Below are positions 1 through 8,027 of a stretch of 42,811 nucleotides of DNA, piece by piece. The notes below the pieces were generated by a model. The model was not told the DNA's origin. It saw nothing but the letters and a program-made list of their open reading frames with translations, and made no database searches. Source of the stretch: Oceanobacillus jeddahensis. Its GTDB lineage: Bacteria; Bacillota; Bacilli; Bacillales; Amphibacillaceae. The position numbers were made by a program, and so were the translations under genes. Positions within the stretch are counted from its first letter, which is position 1. Every line of letters begins with the position of its first letter. The DNA is taken from assembly GCF_000750635.1 (NCBI RefSeq), contig NZ_CCDM010000011.1, forward strand, positions 1 through 42,811, read 5' to 3'.

Positions 1-18
1 GGTGCAAAATCTTGTAAG

Positions 19-134
19 TCTGGTAGCGACAGCGAAGAGGTCACACCTGTTCCCATGCCGAACACAGAAGTTAAGTTCTTCAGCGCCGATGGTAGTTGGG
101 GGCTTCCCCCTGCGAGAGTAGGACGCCGCCAGGC
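19..134 (+). rRNA. rrf: 5S ribosomal RNA
   Basis: The sequence follows the Bacillus 5S rRNA nearly base for base: it opens with TCTGGTAGCGACAGCGAAGA, carries the CCGAACACAGAAGTTAAG block near the middle and closes with GAGAGTAGGACGCCGCCAGGC-type helix I sequence. The 5' and 3' ends pair as helix I. The length of about 116 nt is normal. The 18 bases before it are probably the 23S-5S spacer, so this is likely the end of an rRNA operon cut by the window edge. No tRNA follows; a terminator comes directly after. Confidence 0.97.
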
Positions 135-138
135 ACAT

Positions 139-175
139 TAAAAAGAGTTAAGCATTATGCTTAGCTCTTTTTTTA
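139..175 (+). terminator. Rho-independent terminator after 5S rRNA
   Basis: An 11 to 13-bp stem (AAAAGAGTTAAGC against GCTTAGCTCTTTT, one G-T wobble) closes a 5-nt loop and is followed by a T run. It directly follows the 5S gene and would end the rRNA operon transcript. Confidence 0.9.
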
Positions 176-202
176 TACTTAATTTTAAAATATGGAAGGA
201 GG

Positions 203-477
203 GATTATATCCAAGTAAGAGTAGAAGGTTCTTTAAAAGAAAGAACTGATCAGTTATTTAAAACATTAGGGACCAGTACAAATGAAGCAATAAAAATTTT
301 TCTGTAAATGTCTATAGCATAGAGATTTTCCTTTTACTCTACAAATTAAAGGTTCCACTTACGTTAGAAGAACAGGTGGATGAAGAAATGTTAACGGTCA
401 GTGAGGAAATTTTAATGGAAGCAAAATGTTTTATAGAAGGGCCTTTTGAAATTGTAGAAATTATACTTTGTTATTAG
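203..477 (+). pseudogene. degraded RelB/DinJ-type antitoxin
   Basis: An AAGGAGGG ribosome binding site at about 196-203 is followed by a frame with no start codon. It reads VRVEGSLKERTDQLFKTLGT then STNEAIKIFL and stops at 305-307. This has the ribbon-helix-helix pattern of RelB/DinJ antitoxins (short beta strand, then the S-x-x-x-A-I-x-x-F-L helix). A second frame (from about 320, shifted) continues as LKVPLTLEEQVDEEMLTVSE and ends at 475-477, which fits the C-terminal half of the same family. The gene has therefore lost its start and carries at least one frameshift and a stop. No toxin gene is seen next to it. Family assignment is by motif only. Confidence 0.55.
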
Positions 478-600
478 CAACTTAACATGATAACAACAAA
501 GTTCCTTTTTAAATCACAAGGGAAATTTTCAACATTAACTTTATTGCTTTGTGTTACGAGTACTTTAATACATTTATTAATAAACGTTATTTGTTCTAAT

Positions 601-663
601 AAAAATCCCTTTTTGATAGAATAAATTACTATGCTCGTATTCCACCTATCAAAAAGGGATTTT
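601..663 (-). terminator. terminator of the symporter gene, possibly bidirectional
   Basis: A long stem of about 18 bp (AAAATCCCTTTTTGATAG against CTATCAAAAAGGGATTTT) lies 15 bases past the minus-strand stop of the symporter. Read on the minus strand it ends in a T-rich run. The T tracts on both sides suggest it may work in both directions. Confidence 0.8.
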
Positions 664-678
664 CTCATTTCTATTTAA

Positions 679-1848
679 TTATTTAGATATGTTCCACCGA
701 TTATTAATAGAATCAGTAATACTTGTAATCGCTCCATCTCCCGTAACATTACATGCAGTACCTAAGCTGTCTTGAGCAAGGTAAAGTGCAATCATTAGTG
801 AAACCATTGTTGGACCAAAACCTAACATGGATTCAAGCAGGCCGATAGATGCCATCACTGCTCCGCCAGGAACCCCGGGTGCTGCGATCATCGTAACCCC
901 TAACACAAGTAAGAAAGGAAAAACAGATCCAAATGTTATCGAATCTCCTTGCAAAAATAAAACGGCAGTTGCACAACTGAGCAGAGTAATCGTGCTTCCT
1001 GATAAATGAATATTTGCAAGTAAAGGAATCGTGAAATCAGCAATATTCCCTTTTACTTTTAATTTTTTTGTCTGTGCTAATGTAACAGGTATCGTTGCAG
1101 CAGAAGATTGGGTTCCAAGAGCTGTAAAATAAGCAGGCAGCATGGTTTTTAACATACGGAAAGGGTTCTGTTTATTTAATGCTCCAGCAACAGAATACTG
1201 AAAAATCAAGTATAAAATATGTAATAGAATAATCATTACAAAGACAACGGCAAATACTTGTAAAATAGAAGCAACCTGGCCAGCGTGTGTCATATTGGCA
1301 AAAATCCCAAATATATGGATAGGCAGTAATGGGATGATCGCTTTACTGATTACTAATTCTACAATAGAACGGAAATCAGTAAACACGTTTAATAATGTAT
1401 CGTTTTTTAATGCTGCCATTCCAATTCCTAATATAAATGAAAGTATAAGTGCAGTAATTACTTCAAAAGGCGGATGCAGCTCAAAATCCAAAAAACCTTC
1501 CAGTAATGCACCACTAGGGTCATTAAACATCGTTAATGACTGTCCACTTAAAATAGAGGGATAAAGGTTGCTTGCAGCAGTATATGCTACAACGCCGGCA
1601 AAGATAGTGGATACATAAGCGACTAAAGCTGTAATCGATAGTAACTTTCCTGCTCCTTTTCCCATATAACCGATTCCGGGTGCGATAAATCCTAAGATGA
1701 TAAGCGGAATGATAAAACTAAGGAAACTTCCGAATATATCATTAAACGTGGCGAACAATCGAATAAGCCAATCATTTGCAATTATTCCGACAATAATACC
1801 AAGAGCAATTGCTATAATAATTCGTAATAATAAACCAAAGCGTTGCAT
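679..1848 (-). CDS. dicarboxylate/amino acid:cation symporter (DAACS family)
   Basis: A 389-residue, highly hydrophobic protein of the sodium:dicarboxylate/glutamate symporter family. It would take up an acidic or small amino acid or a dicarboxylate with Na+ or H+ across the cytoplasmic membrane. About eight membrane segments plus two re-entrant loops are expected. Visible family marks are the serine-rich re-entrant loop GTQSSAATIPVTL (about residue 243), the second loop AAPGVPGGAVMAS (about 323) and the DSLGTACNVTGDGA motif (about 361), equivalent to the substrate-binding D..R/T..N..GD motif of GltP/DctA. It is shorter than typical GltP or DctA (about 420 residues) and closer in size to compact members. 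A GGAGAG site lies 7 bases before the start. It is monocistronic and ends at the hairpin at 601-663. The exact substrate cannot be told from the sequence. Confidence 0.88.
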   Translation of the reverse strand: MQRFGLLLRIIIAIALGIIVGIIANDWLIRLFATFNDIFGSFLSFIIPLIILGFIAPGIGYMGKGAGKLLSITALVAYVSTIFAGVVAYTAASNLYPSILSGQSLTMFNDPSGALLEGFLDFELHPPFEVITALILSFILGIGMAALKNDTLLNVFTDFRSIVELVISKAIIPLLPIHIFGIFANMTHAGQVASILQVFAVVFVMIILLHILYLIFQYSVAGALNKQNPFRMLKTMLPAYFTALGTQSSAATIPVTLAQTKKLKVKGNIADFTIPLLANIHLSGSTITLLSCATAVLFLQGDSITFGSVFPFLLVLGVTMIAAPGVPGGAVMASIGLLESMLGFGPTMVSLMIALYLAQDSLGTACNVTGDGAITSITDSINNRWNISK

Positions 1849-1997
1849 AAAAAACTCTCCAATCTGGTTTGTAAATAAAATGTAACGGACATAGTATAAC
1901 TCAAATTTGAGACGATAGCTAGACTTTAATTAAAAAGGACAGAAAAAACAAAGTGAATTAGCAATGTACCTTATACTTATTTTTTACCCAACTATAG

Positions 1998-2028
1998 AAA
2001 ACGGGAAGCATCACTAAGGATACTTCCC
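1998..2028 (-). terminator. terminator of the small membrane protein gene
   Basis: GGGAAG (2003-2008) pairs with CTTCCC (2023-2028), with ATC/GAT pairs inside. On the minus strand it is followed by GTTTTC. It sits just past the minus-strand stop at 2040. Confidence 0.6.
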
Positions 2029-2039
2029 AGTCTGAGATA

Positions 2040-2234
2040 TTAACTCATTCCAAATGGTCCTAATGTTTCCGTCTCCTTGTTTCCCGAGCCTGTTTTTTGT
2101 TTAGAGCTGAAAAAAGGAGCTGCTTGCTGCAGGGCCTGTCCTACATTTTGCTGCTGATTGGTCATAGAGTAGAACGTGGCTGCTCCAATACCAACAGAGG
2201 CAATTAATGGAAGCCAAATAGCGTTTTTTTCCAT
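2040..2234 (-). CDS. small hypothetical protein with N-terminal membrane anchor
   Basis: A protein of 64 residues. I chose the ATG at 2234 because an AGGGAAGG-type site lies 6 to 9 bases upstream; a Met six codons earlier lacks a good site. The N-terminus MEKNAIWLPLIASVGIGAAT is one short hydrophobic segment, and the rest is polar and glutamine/lysine rich (QQQNVGQALQQ, SSKQKTGSGNKE), ending in LGPFGMS. It resembles the many short uncharacterised anchored proteins of Bacillaceae. It has its own hairpin downstream and lies between the symporter and ytfP, on the same strand. Function unknown. Confidence 0.7.
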   Translation of the reverse strand: MEKNAIWLPLIASVGIGAATFYSMTNQQQNVGQALQQAAPFFSSKQKTGSGNKETETLGPFGMS

Positions 2235-2281
2235 GCTAATCCTTCCCTTCAAGTAAGTGTGAAAAAGGCAGTTATTAGCTG

Positions 2282-2304
2282 TTGACCAATGGATAAATGG
2301 TCAA
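2282..2304. repeat. 7-bp inverted repeat downstream of ytfP
   Basis: TTGACCA (2282-2288) and TGGTCAA (2298-2304) form a perfect inverted repeat with a 9-nt spacer, between the end of ytfP and the small membrane protein gene. There is no T run, so it is either a weak transcript end or an operator for the small gene (the latter is inference). Confidence 0.4.
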
Positions 2305-2351
2305 TTCAGACAAGTTTATCATTTCCATTAGAAAATAAAATATGAAAGACA

Positions 2352-3623
2352 TTAATTGTCAGCATTCCCTATGGTGTCTAAAGCTGCATTCATACCGGCA
2401 ATTCTCCCGGTAACAAGTGCAGAGGTAATATTATATCCACCGGTATAGCCATGTATATCTAAAATTTCTCCACAAAAATATAAGCCATGCATGATTTTGG
2501 ATTTCATCGTGTTAGGAATAATTTCTTTAATGGAAATACCTCCGCCAGTAACAAACGCTTTTTCCAGGGGAAGGCTGCCATGAACTTGGAAGGAAAAGTT
2601 TTTAATATCTTTCACAAATTGAAGTATCGTGTTATTTGAGATATTGGCGCATTTTTGTTCGGAGCCGATCTCATGCTTTTCCATTAAATAGTCCAGAAGA
2701 CGTTCTGGAATCATTCCTTTGACTGCATTTTTAAATGCTTTTTTAGGATTAACTGCTAGGATATCCTTTATTTGTTTAAATAAATCGTCTTCTGTTATTT
2801 CCGGTAAAATATCTAGATGCATTTCGACGGCATCTCTGCCACGCATCAACTCTTTGACAACAAACTGGGAACAGCGTAGAACGGCAGGTCCAGAAATACC
2901 AAAATGCGTGAAGATCATATCCATCTGATGAGTAATGATTGGTTTTCCACGTTTGTTTAATACGGTTAAACGAATATCTCTTAAAGATAACCCCTGAAGT
3001 TTCTTCTGCTTTATAAAAGATTCTTTTGAGGTGAGAGCTACTTCTGTCGGATAAAGTGTTGTTACCGTATGACCGGCAGCTTTAGCCCATGGATAAGCAT
3101 CACCTGTAGAACCAGTGTGAGGTACTGCTTTTCCACCGGCAGCCAGAACAATAGCGCCCGTTTCTATAGAAGGTTCCTCATCAAAGTGTACCTTATGCTG
3201 ATACTCCCCATATTCTATTGCGGCAGCTTTTGTATTCATTTTTACGGTGACACCTTGTTCTTTTAATTGATCAATAAGTGCATTGACAACATCCATCGCT
3301 TTATTTGACTCTGGAAACATTCTGCCGTGATCTTCTTCCTTTAAAGCAATTCCAAGTCCTTCAAAATAATCAATAATGTCATAATTATTAAATACCGAAA
3401 AAGCACTATATAAAAATTTACCATTACCGGGAATATGTTTTATTACTTCTTCTTGTGGTAAACGATTGGTTACATTACAGCGCCCACCACCAGAAATTGC
3501 TAATTTCTTGCCGAGCTTTTTACCTTTTTCAATAAGCAGCGTTTTAGCGCCATGCTCAGCTGTGGATATAGCTGCCATTAATCCGGATGGGCCTCCGCCG
3601 ATGACGATAACATCATAATTCAA
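2352..3623 (-). CDS. ytfP: NAD(P)/FAD-dependent flavoprotein, YtfP/HI0933 (BaiN-like) family
   Basis: A 423-residue flavoprotein. The N-terminal dinucleotide fold is explicit: DVIVIGGGPSGLMAA with the GGGxxG FAD signature, then IEKGKKLGKKLAISGGGRCN (residues 31-50), a hallmark of the HI0933/YhiN family. A second conserved stretch near the C-terminus, CGEILDIHGYTGGYN, contacts the flavin in this family. Homologues are aminoacetone-oxidase-family or uncharacterised reductases; the cellular substrate is unknown. It is divergent from murJ, as in B. subtilis where ytfP and ytgP are neighbours, which supports the family call. A GAAAGGA-type site precedes the ATG. Confidence 0.9.
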   Translation of the reverse strand: MNYDVIVIGGGPSGLMAAISTAEHGAKTLLIEKGKKLGKKLAISGGGRCNVTNRLPQEEVIKHIPGNGKFLYSAFSVFNNYDIIDYFEGLGIALKEEDHGRMFPESNKAMDVVNALIDQLKEQGVTVKMNTKAAAIEYGEYQHKVHFDEEPSIETGAIVLAAGGKAVPHTGSTGDAYPWAKAAGHTVTTLYPTEVALTSKESFIKQKKLQGLSLRDIRLTVLNKRGKPIITHQMDMIFTHFGISGPAVLRCSQFVVKELMRGRDAVEMHLDILPEITEDDLFKQIKDILAVNPKKAFKNAVKGMIPERLLDYLMEKHEIGSEQKCANISNNTILQFVKDIKNFSFQVHGSLPLEKAFVTGGGISIKEIIPNTMKSKIMHGLYFCGEILDIHGYTGGYNITSALVTGRIAGMNAALDTIGNADN

Positions 3624-3808
3624 GGTTTCTCAGTCCTTTCTATTCCTTCCGTATCGTAGCATTTTCTAAAAAAATGTACAATCTTGATAAAAAATTCTTC
3701 TATACTTAAGAAGAGAAAATGACAGACACTCTCAAATGTAATAGAATAAATAAAATTATTTGTCGGTTTTTAGCAAATTAAATCAAGCAAAGTAAACAAA
3801 AAGTATGC

Positions 3809-3814
3809 TAAAAT
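3809..3814 (+). promoter_or_regulatory. candidate extended -10 upstream of murJ
   Basis: TGCTAAAAT (TG at 3806-3807, -10 at 3809-3814) is an extended -10 type element about 65 bases before the murJ start. No convincing -35 is seen at 16-18 bp. Confidence 0.35.
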
Positions 3815-3878
3815 TAATAGGAAGTGCTAAAATAAAGCAATCTATTTTATTAATCTAATTGTAGGTGAAAAAGTTACA

Positions 3879-5498
3879 ATGTCAAATATGCTACGAGGAA
3901 CGATGCTGTTATCCGGAGCATCGTTCCTGTCCAGGTTTTTAGGAATGATTTTTGTTATACCGTTTTTTGCAATTGTTGGTACGACAGGTAATGCGCTATT
4001 TGTATATGCGTATACACCTTACAGCATTTTTATTAGCTTATCCACTGTTGGTATCCCCGCAGCAGTATCGAAATTTGTATCTAAATATAATGCTTTAGGA
4101 GATTATCAAATTGGGATGCGGATGTTTCGGACAGGCGGAGTATTAATGCTTGCTACTGGAATAGTTGCTTTCCTTGTTATGTTTTTATCCGCGGATTTGA
4201 TAGGGGCACAGCAAATTAAAGGGGAAGATGGACCGATTACTTCGGAAGATATCGCCTTTGTTATTCGGATGGTCAGCTTTGCGTTGATTGTTATTCCGGC
4301 CATGAGTATTGTCAGGGGATTTTTCCAAGGAAACCAATCGATGGGTCCAACAGCTATTTCGCAAACAATAGAACAGATTGTGCGCGTTATCGCTATTTTA
4401 GCTGGTTCCTATATTATTGTAAATTATTTTAATGGATCGATTACATTAGCAGTCGGCTTTGCTGCATTTGCTGCATTAATCGGTGCGCTTGCAGCTTGTC
4501 TTGTTTTATTTTGGTATTGGAGAAAGCGAAAACCATTTATAGATAAACAAATTGCAAAACAAACAACAACACATGATTTTCGCACAATAGATTTATTTAA
4601 GGAATTATTCCGTTATGCAGGTCCGTTTGTATTAGTCGGCTTAGCTATTCCGTTATATCAACTTGTCGATCAGTTTACATTTGAGCCTGCAATGGTTGCC
4701 AGCGGGAGAGAAGCTTTATGGACTACGGAAATTGCTGTTATTAATAATTTAGGGCATAAAATAATTATCATACCAATGACAATCGCTACAGGGCTATCTA
4801 TGGCGATGTTGCCTGCATTAACGAATGCTTTTACACAGAATGATCAAACTACTTATACAAGGCTTATTAATCAAGCTTTACAGGTTATCATGGTTTTTGT
4901 CATTCCAGCAGCTGCAGGAATTGCTATTTTATCTGATGAAATTTTTGGTTCTTTATTTACATTAGAAGATATTGATATTACAGGGTCGTTAATGGCCTGG
5001 TATGCTCCAGTGGCATTGCTGTTTGGTCTGATAACCGTTACTGCGGGGATGCTGCAGGGAGTTGACCAACAAAATTATGCTGTTATCAGCCTATTGGGCG
5101 GATTGTTAGTGAAAATACTTTTTAACAGTCAGTTTATTCATTTATTTGGCGGCAAGGGTGCTATTTTAGGTACAGCACTTGCAGCAGGAATTGCTGTTTG
5201 CCTCAATTTGGCACGATTAAAAAGAAGCCTTGATTTCTCATTTAAACAAACAATGAAACGGACGATGTTAATATTGATTTTTACAGGAATGATGTGCTTT
5301 GTGATTGCTGTATTAAAATTTGCTTTTGGTTTCTTTTTGCCATTTGAAGAAGAACGCTGGGCAACGATTATTATGCTCTTGATTGGCGTATCCGGCGGAG
5401 GACTGTTCTATCTCTTTTTAGCGTATAAATCCACTTTGTTAAACCATATTTTTAATGGGAATATACCAGGTTTAAATCGGTTAAAACATAAGAAATGA
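3879..5498 (+). CDS. murJ: lipid II flippase MurJ (YtgP), MOP/MATE superfamily
   Basis: A 539-residue polytopic membrane protein with about 14 predicted transmembrane helices. It matches the B. subtilis YtgP/MurJ family in length and start (MSNMLRGTMLLSGASFLSRF). It flips undecaprenyl-linked lipid II from the cytoplasmic to the outer face for peptidoglycan synthesis. The family N-terminus with TMLLSGASFLSRFLG and the charged residues in the central cavity (for example VGLAIPLYQLVDQFTF about residue 250) are present. It is also related to SpoVB, but the neighbours ytfP and ytzG identify it as the YtgP orthologue. It is followed after 18 bases by the pseudouridine synthase gene, so the two are probably co-transcribed. 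The upstream AGGTG site is weak and spaced rather far, about 12 bases. Confidence 0.92.
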   Translation: MSNMLRGTMLLSGASFLSRFLGMIFVIPFFAIVGTTGNALFVYAYTPYSIFISLSTVGIPAAVSKFVSKYNALGDYQIGMRMFRTGGVLMLATGIVAFLVMFLSADLIGAQQIKGEDGPITSEDIAFVIRMVSFALIVIPAMSIVRGFFQGNQSMGPTAISQTIEQIVRVIAILAGSYIIVNYFNGSITLAVGFAAFAALIGALAACLVLFWYWRKRKPFIDKQIAKQTTTHDFRTIDLFKELFRYAGPFVLVGLAIPLYQLVDQFTFEPAMVASGREALWTTEIAVINNLGHKIIIIPMTIATGLSMAMLPALTNAFTQNDQTTYTRLINQALQVIMVFVIPAAAGIAILSDEIFGSLFTLEDIDITGSLMAWYAPVALLFGLITVTAGMLQGVDQQNYAVISLLGGLLVKILFNSQFIHLFGGKGAILGTALAAGIAVCLNLARLKRSLDFSFKQTMKRTMLILIFTGMMCFVIAVLKFAFGFFLPFEEERWATIIMLLIGVSGGGLFYLFLAYKSTLLNHIFNGNIPGLNRLKHKK

Positions 5499-5516
5499 AA
5501 CGAATAAGGAGTTTCT

Positions 5517-6251
5517 ATGCGATTAGATAAATTATTAGCAAATATGGGTATCGGAAGTCGAAAAGAAGTAAAACAATTGTTAAAGGCTAAAAAAGTGACT
5601 TTAAATGATAAAGTAATTAAAGATGGTTCTGTAAAAGTAAACCCGGATTCGGATAAGGTTTGTGTTGACGGAGATCCGGTTGTTTATCAGGAATTCATCT
5701 ATTTAATGCTTCATAAACCAACTGGTGTTGTATCCGCAACAACAGATGCAAAAGATAAAACCGTAATTGATTTATTGTCAGAACAAGAGAAACATTTCCA
5801 GCCTTTTCCGGTAGGAAGGCTGGATAAAGATACAGAAGGATTATTATTGATTACAAATGATGGAGACTTAGCGCATCGGTTGACTTCTCCCCATAAAAAT
5901 GTCTCCAAAATGTATGAGGCAAAGGTGAAAGGGGAGCTGCCTGCAGATGTTATTCAACAATTTGCAGAAGGTGTAACGCTGGATGACGGTTACGTAACAA
6001 AAGCGGCTAAGCTGAAGATAATATCTGCAGACGAGGAGACGAGAATATCCGTAGTACAAATAGAAATAACGGAAGGAAAATTTCATCAAGTTAAACGGAT
6101 GTTTGAAGCATTTCATTGTAAGGTTACCTATTTAAAACGATATCGAATGGGTGACTTAATCTTAGACAGTCAATTGCCGCCAGGAGCTTACCGGTCGTTG
6201 ACAGAAGAAGAATTAGCATATTGTTTTCGTTTAAAAAATAAGGAGTTTTGA
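5517..6251 (+). CDS. ytzG: rRNA pseudouridine synthase, RsuA/RluB family (YtzG-like)
   Basis: A 244-residue enzyme that isomerises a uridine in rRNA to pseudouridine. The N-terminal 60 residues are an S4 RNA-binding domain (MRLDKLLANMGIGSRKEVKQ). The catalytic domain follows: YLMLHKPTGVVSA (motif I), GRLDKDTEGLLLITNDG with catalytic Asp near residue 103 (motif II), and ITEGKFHQVKRMF (motif III). This is the RsuA-type arrangement, which suggests 16S position 516 or a large-subunit site, but the target base cannot be read from sequence. It lies 18 bases after murJ, and the thpR start follows its stop by 2 bases, so this is one operon. An AAGGAG site precedes the ATG. Confidence 0.9.
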   Translation: MRLDKLLANMGIGSRKEVKQLLKAKKVTLNDKVIKDGSVKVNPDSDKVCVDGDPVVYQEFIYLMLHKPTGVVSATTDAKDKTVIDLLSEQEKHFQPFPVGRLDKDTEGLLLITNDGDLAHRLTSPHKNVSKMYEAKVKGELPADVIQQFAEGVTLDDGYVTKAAKLKIISADEETRISVVQIEITEGKFHQVKRMFEAFHCKVTYLKRYRMGDLILDSQLPPGAYRSLTEEELAYCFRLKNKEF

Positions 6252-6253
6252 CC

Positions 6254-6829
6254 ATGTCTCATTATTTTATAGGTATACAAGTAAAACCAGAGCTGGCGGA
6301 GCAATTATCAGAATGGCAGATAAATTTAGCACAGCATCTTCCTTATAAACAATGGACGGACAAATCAGATTTTCATATTACACTTGTTTTTTTAGGAGAT
6401 GTGGATGAGAAATCAATAAAAATACTCCAAAGTGAGCTTCAGTCAATAGCAGCTTATGAAGCATTTGATTTAAAGAGATCAGCTCTAGGAACCTTTGGAA
6501 ATAAACATCAGCCCAGGGTTTTATGGCTGGGTGTGGAGAGTCATTCGGTATTAACAGATATACAGAAACAAGTTGTTCAAATCTGTAAAACCATTGGTTA
6601 TCATGAAGAGAAAAGAATGTATAAACCTCATATTACGATTGCTAAGAAATGGGCAGATCAAAAGAAACTAGTAACAGAAGATGCTTGGAATGAATTATTG
6701 TCTGACAGGCCTTCTTTTGTTGATGCATTCAACGTAGATGCGATTCATTTATATAAGATACATCCTGCTTCTCAACCTAAATATGAAATCATTCAAAGTA
6801 TTCCATTGTGTAAAGATACTGGCAGCTAA
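6254..6829 (+). CDS. thpR: RNA 2',3'-cyclic 3'-phosphodiesterase (2H family)
   Basis: A protein of 191 residues of the LigT/ThpR two-histidine phosphoesterase family. It hydrolyses 2',3'-cyclic phosphate ends of RNA to 2'-phosphates. The two HxT motifs are FHITLVFLG (His about 41) and PHITIAK (His about 126), correctly spaced. I chose the ATG at 6254 rather than an upstream TTG at 6248 because the AAGGAG at 6240-6245 is 8 bases from the ATG and only 2 from the TTG; this leaves a 2-base gap after ytzG instead of an overlap. It matches B. subtilis ytlP in position. Confidence 0.88.
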   Translation: MSHYFIGIQVKPELAEQLSEWQINLAQHLPYKQWTDKSDFHITLVFLGDVDEKSIKILQSELQSIAAYEAFDLKRSALGTFGNKHQPRVLWLGVESHSVLTDIQKQVVQICKTIGYHEEKRMYKPHITIAKKWADQKKLVTEDAWNELLSDRPSFVDAFNVDAIHLYKIHPASQPKYEIIQSIPLCKDTGS

Positions 6830-6881
6830 ATGTTGTTTTCATGTATGGTAAGAAGCTGATAACAGACACTTACGATGGCAA

Positions 6882-6964
6882 GCAGGCATTTAGTCGAAGT
6901 CAGCACAGCCATGTACTGATGAAGGGGGAGCGAATGCCTGCGTTTTCTATGGGCAAGTAAGCCC
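6882..6964 (+). other. structured leader with sequestered mini-ORF between thpR and ytlQ
   Basis: GCAGGCATTT (6882-6891) pairs with GAATGCCTGC (6932-6941) over 10 bp. Inside is a second hairpin (6900-6919, TCAG/CTGA with ACA/TGT). A third hairpin, GGGC/GCCC, is at 6951-6964. The right arm of the long stem contains an ATG (6934) preceded by AAGGGGGAG, which opens an 8-codon ORF (MPAFSMGK, stop at 6958-6960). The start codon is thus buried in the stem. It matches no RNA family I know. A terminator for thpR is an alternative, but the T run (GTTTTC) is weak. Confidence 0.45.
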
Positions 6965-7079
6965 GATTGCCGTTAATGCATTCATTCAAATGCTTATGCT
7001 TCAAGATATATGGGCTTTTAAAGGACGTCTTCTAACGAATGCTAAGTTTTCTAACGAGAAAGAGGAGAGAATAGGGCAG

Positions 7080-8021
7080 ATGGCACAATTAATCAAACTA
7101 CAGGATTATATTTCCAGATATGAGTGGGACACGTATCGTTATCCTACGCAATATATTAGACAAAAGAAAGATCAGTGGGAACGTTTTTATTCAGAGTGGA
7201 GAAATCCTTCTTTACAAGAAGAGTCAGAAGAAAAAGAGCAAGCAGAAGCCGGGGAAGAGAAGGAAAAAAATTCTCTTTTTCAAAAATGGAGACAACGGTT
7301 CATAAAATCGCCGGTTATTGTTGAAGAGCTGACACCTGATGAGGAAGTAGTAAAACGGCAAAAACCATTATTAAAGCTTCCTGCTACAGAAGAAGAATTA
7401 AAACAAGTATTTCTGGACCGTTTATTGGAAATTCAGATGAAATGGGCGTCATCCACTGTTTCACAGGTTTCTGTAGTTGATTCCAGTTATTTTAAAGATC
7501 CATTATTACGGTTTTTATTGCAACGGCTTCCTGATACATATCTTGTCATGTACCGGCCTATATTTGAAGTAAAACAGGCAGCAGTTGAAACAGATATTAT
7601 ACTTATTACGCCAATAGGGGTAGAAATACTGTCATTTGTTGAATTAGAAACGGATGAAGTCATCATGGCGGGTGATGAACGCACATGGACAATTACTGCT
7701 CAAAAAAATGAAGTGCCGAATCGTATTATTAATCCGTTACTCTCCTTAAAAAGATCGGAAAAATGGATTAAGCGTTTTTTGAAGGAAGAAAGAATCGATA
7801 TTCCGATTAAAAAAACCGTTATTTCCAGAACGAATCGTATTCTATATGCAACATCCCCATACCAGACGGAAATTATTGATCACCTCACTTTTCCGGAATG
7901 GTTTAAAGAAAAAAGGTCTGTGCATTTGCCGCTGAAAAAAAGACAGCTTAATGTAGCTGAATCACTATTAAGAAACAGCTTATCCTATTCTTTTCCAAGA
8001 CCAGAATGGGAAGAAGAGTAA
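7080..8021 (+). CDS. ytlQ: YtlQ family protein, probable nuclease-related (NERD-like) domain
   Basis: A protein of about 313 residues from the ATG at 7080 (MAQLIKLQDYISRYEWDTYR). This start matches the N-terminus of Bacillus YtlQ proteins as I remember them; an in-frame ATG at 6990 has no ribosome binding site. An AGGAG lies 12 bases upstream. A charged linker (EEKEQAEAGEEKEK, about residues 50-65) separates an N-terminal helix region from a C-terminal alpha/beta domain. The stretch around YLVMYRPIFEVKQAAVETDI followed by ILITPIGVEILSFVELETDE has the pattern of a NERD-type endonuclease fold, but catalytic residues are not obvious. The lipid kinase gene starts 6 bases after its stop. Function is not established. 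Confidence 0.7.
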   Translation: MAQLIKLQDYISRYEWDTYRYPTQYIRQKKDQWERFYSEWRNPSLQEESEEKEQAEAGEEKEKNSLFQKWRQRFIKSPVIVEELTPDEEVVKRQKPLLKLPATEEELKQVFLDRLLEIQMKWASSTVSQVSVVDSSYFKDPLLRFLLQRLPDTYLVMYRPIFEVKQAAVETDIILITPIGVEILSFVELETDEVIMAGDERTWTITAQKNEVPNRIINPLLSLKRSEKWIKRFLKEERIDIPIKKTVISRTNRILYATSPYQTEIIDHLTFPEWFKEKRSVHLPLKKRQLNVAESLLRNSLSYSFPRPEWEEE

Positions 8022-8027
8022 GAGGCG

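Noticed and set aside
474..668. 64-codon minus-strand frame ahead of the antitoxin remnant
   Set aside because: Its start lies inside the terminator hairpin of the symporter gene and it matches nothing.
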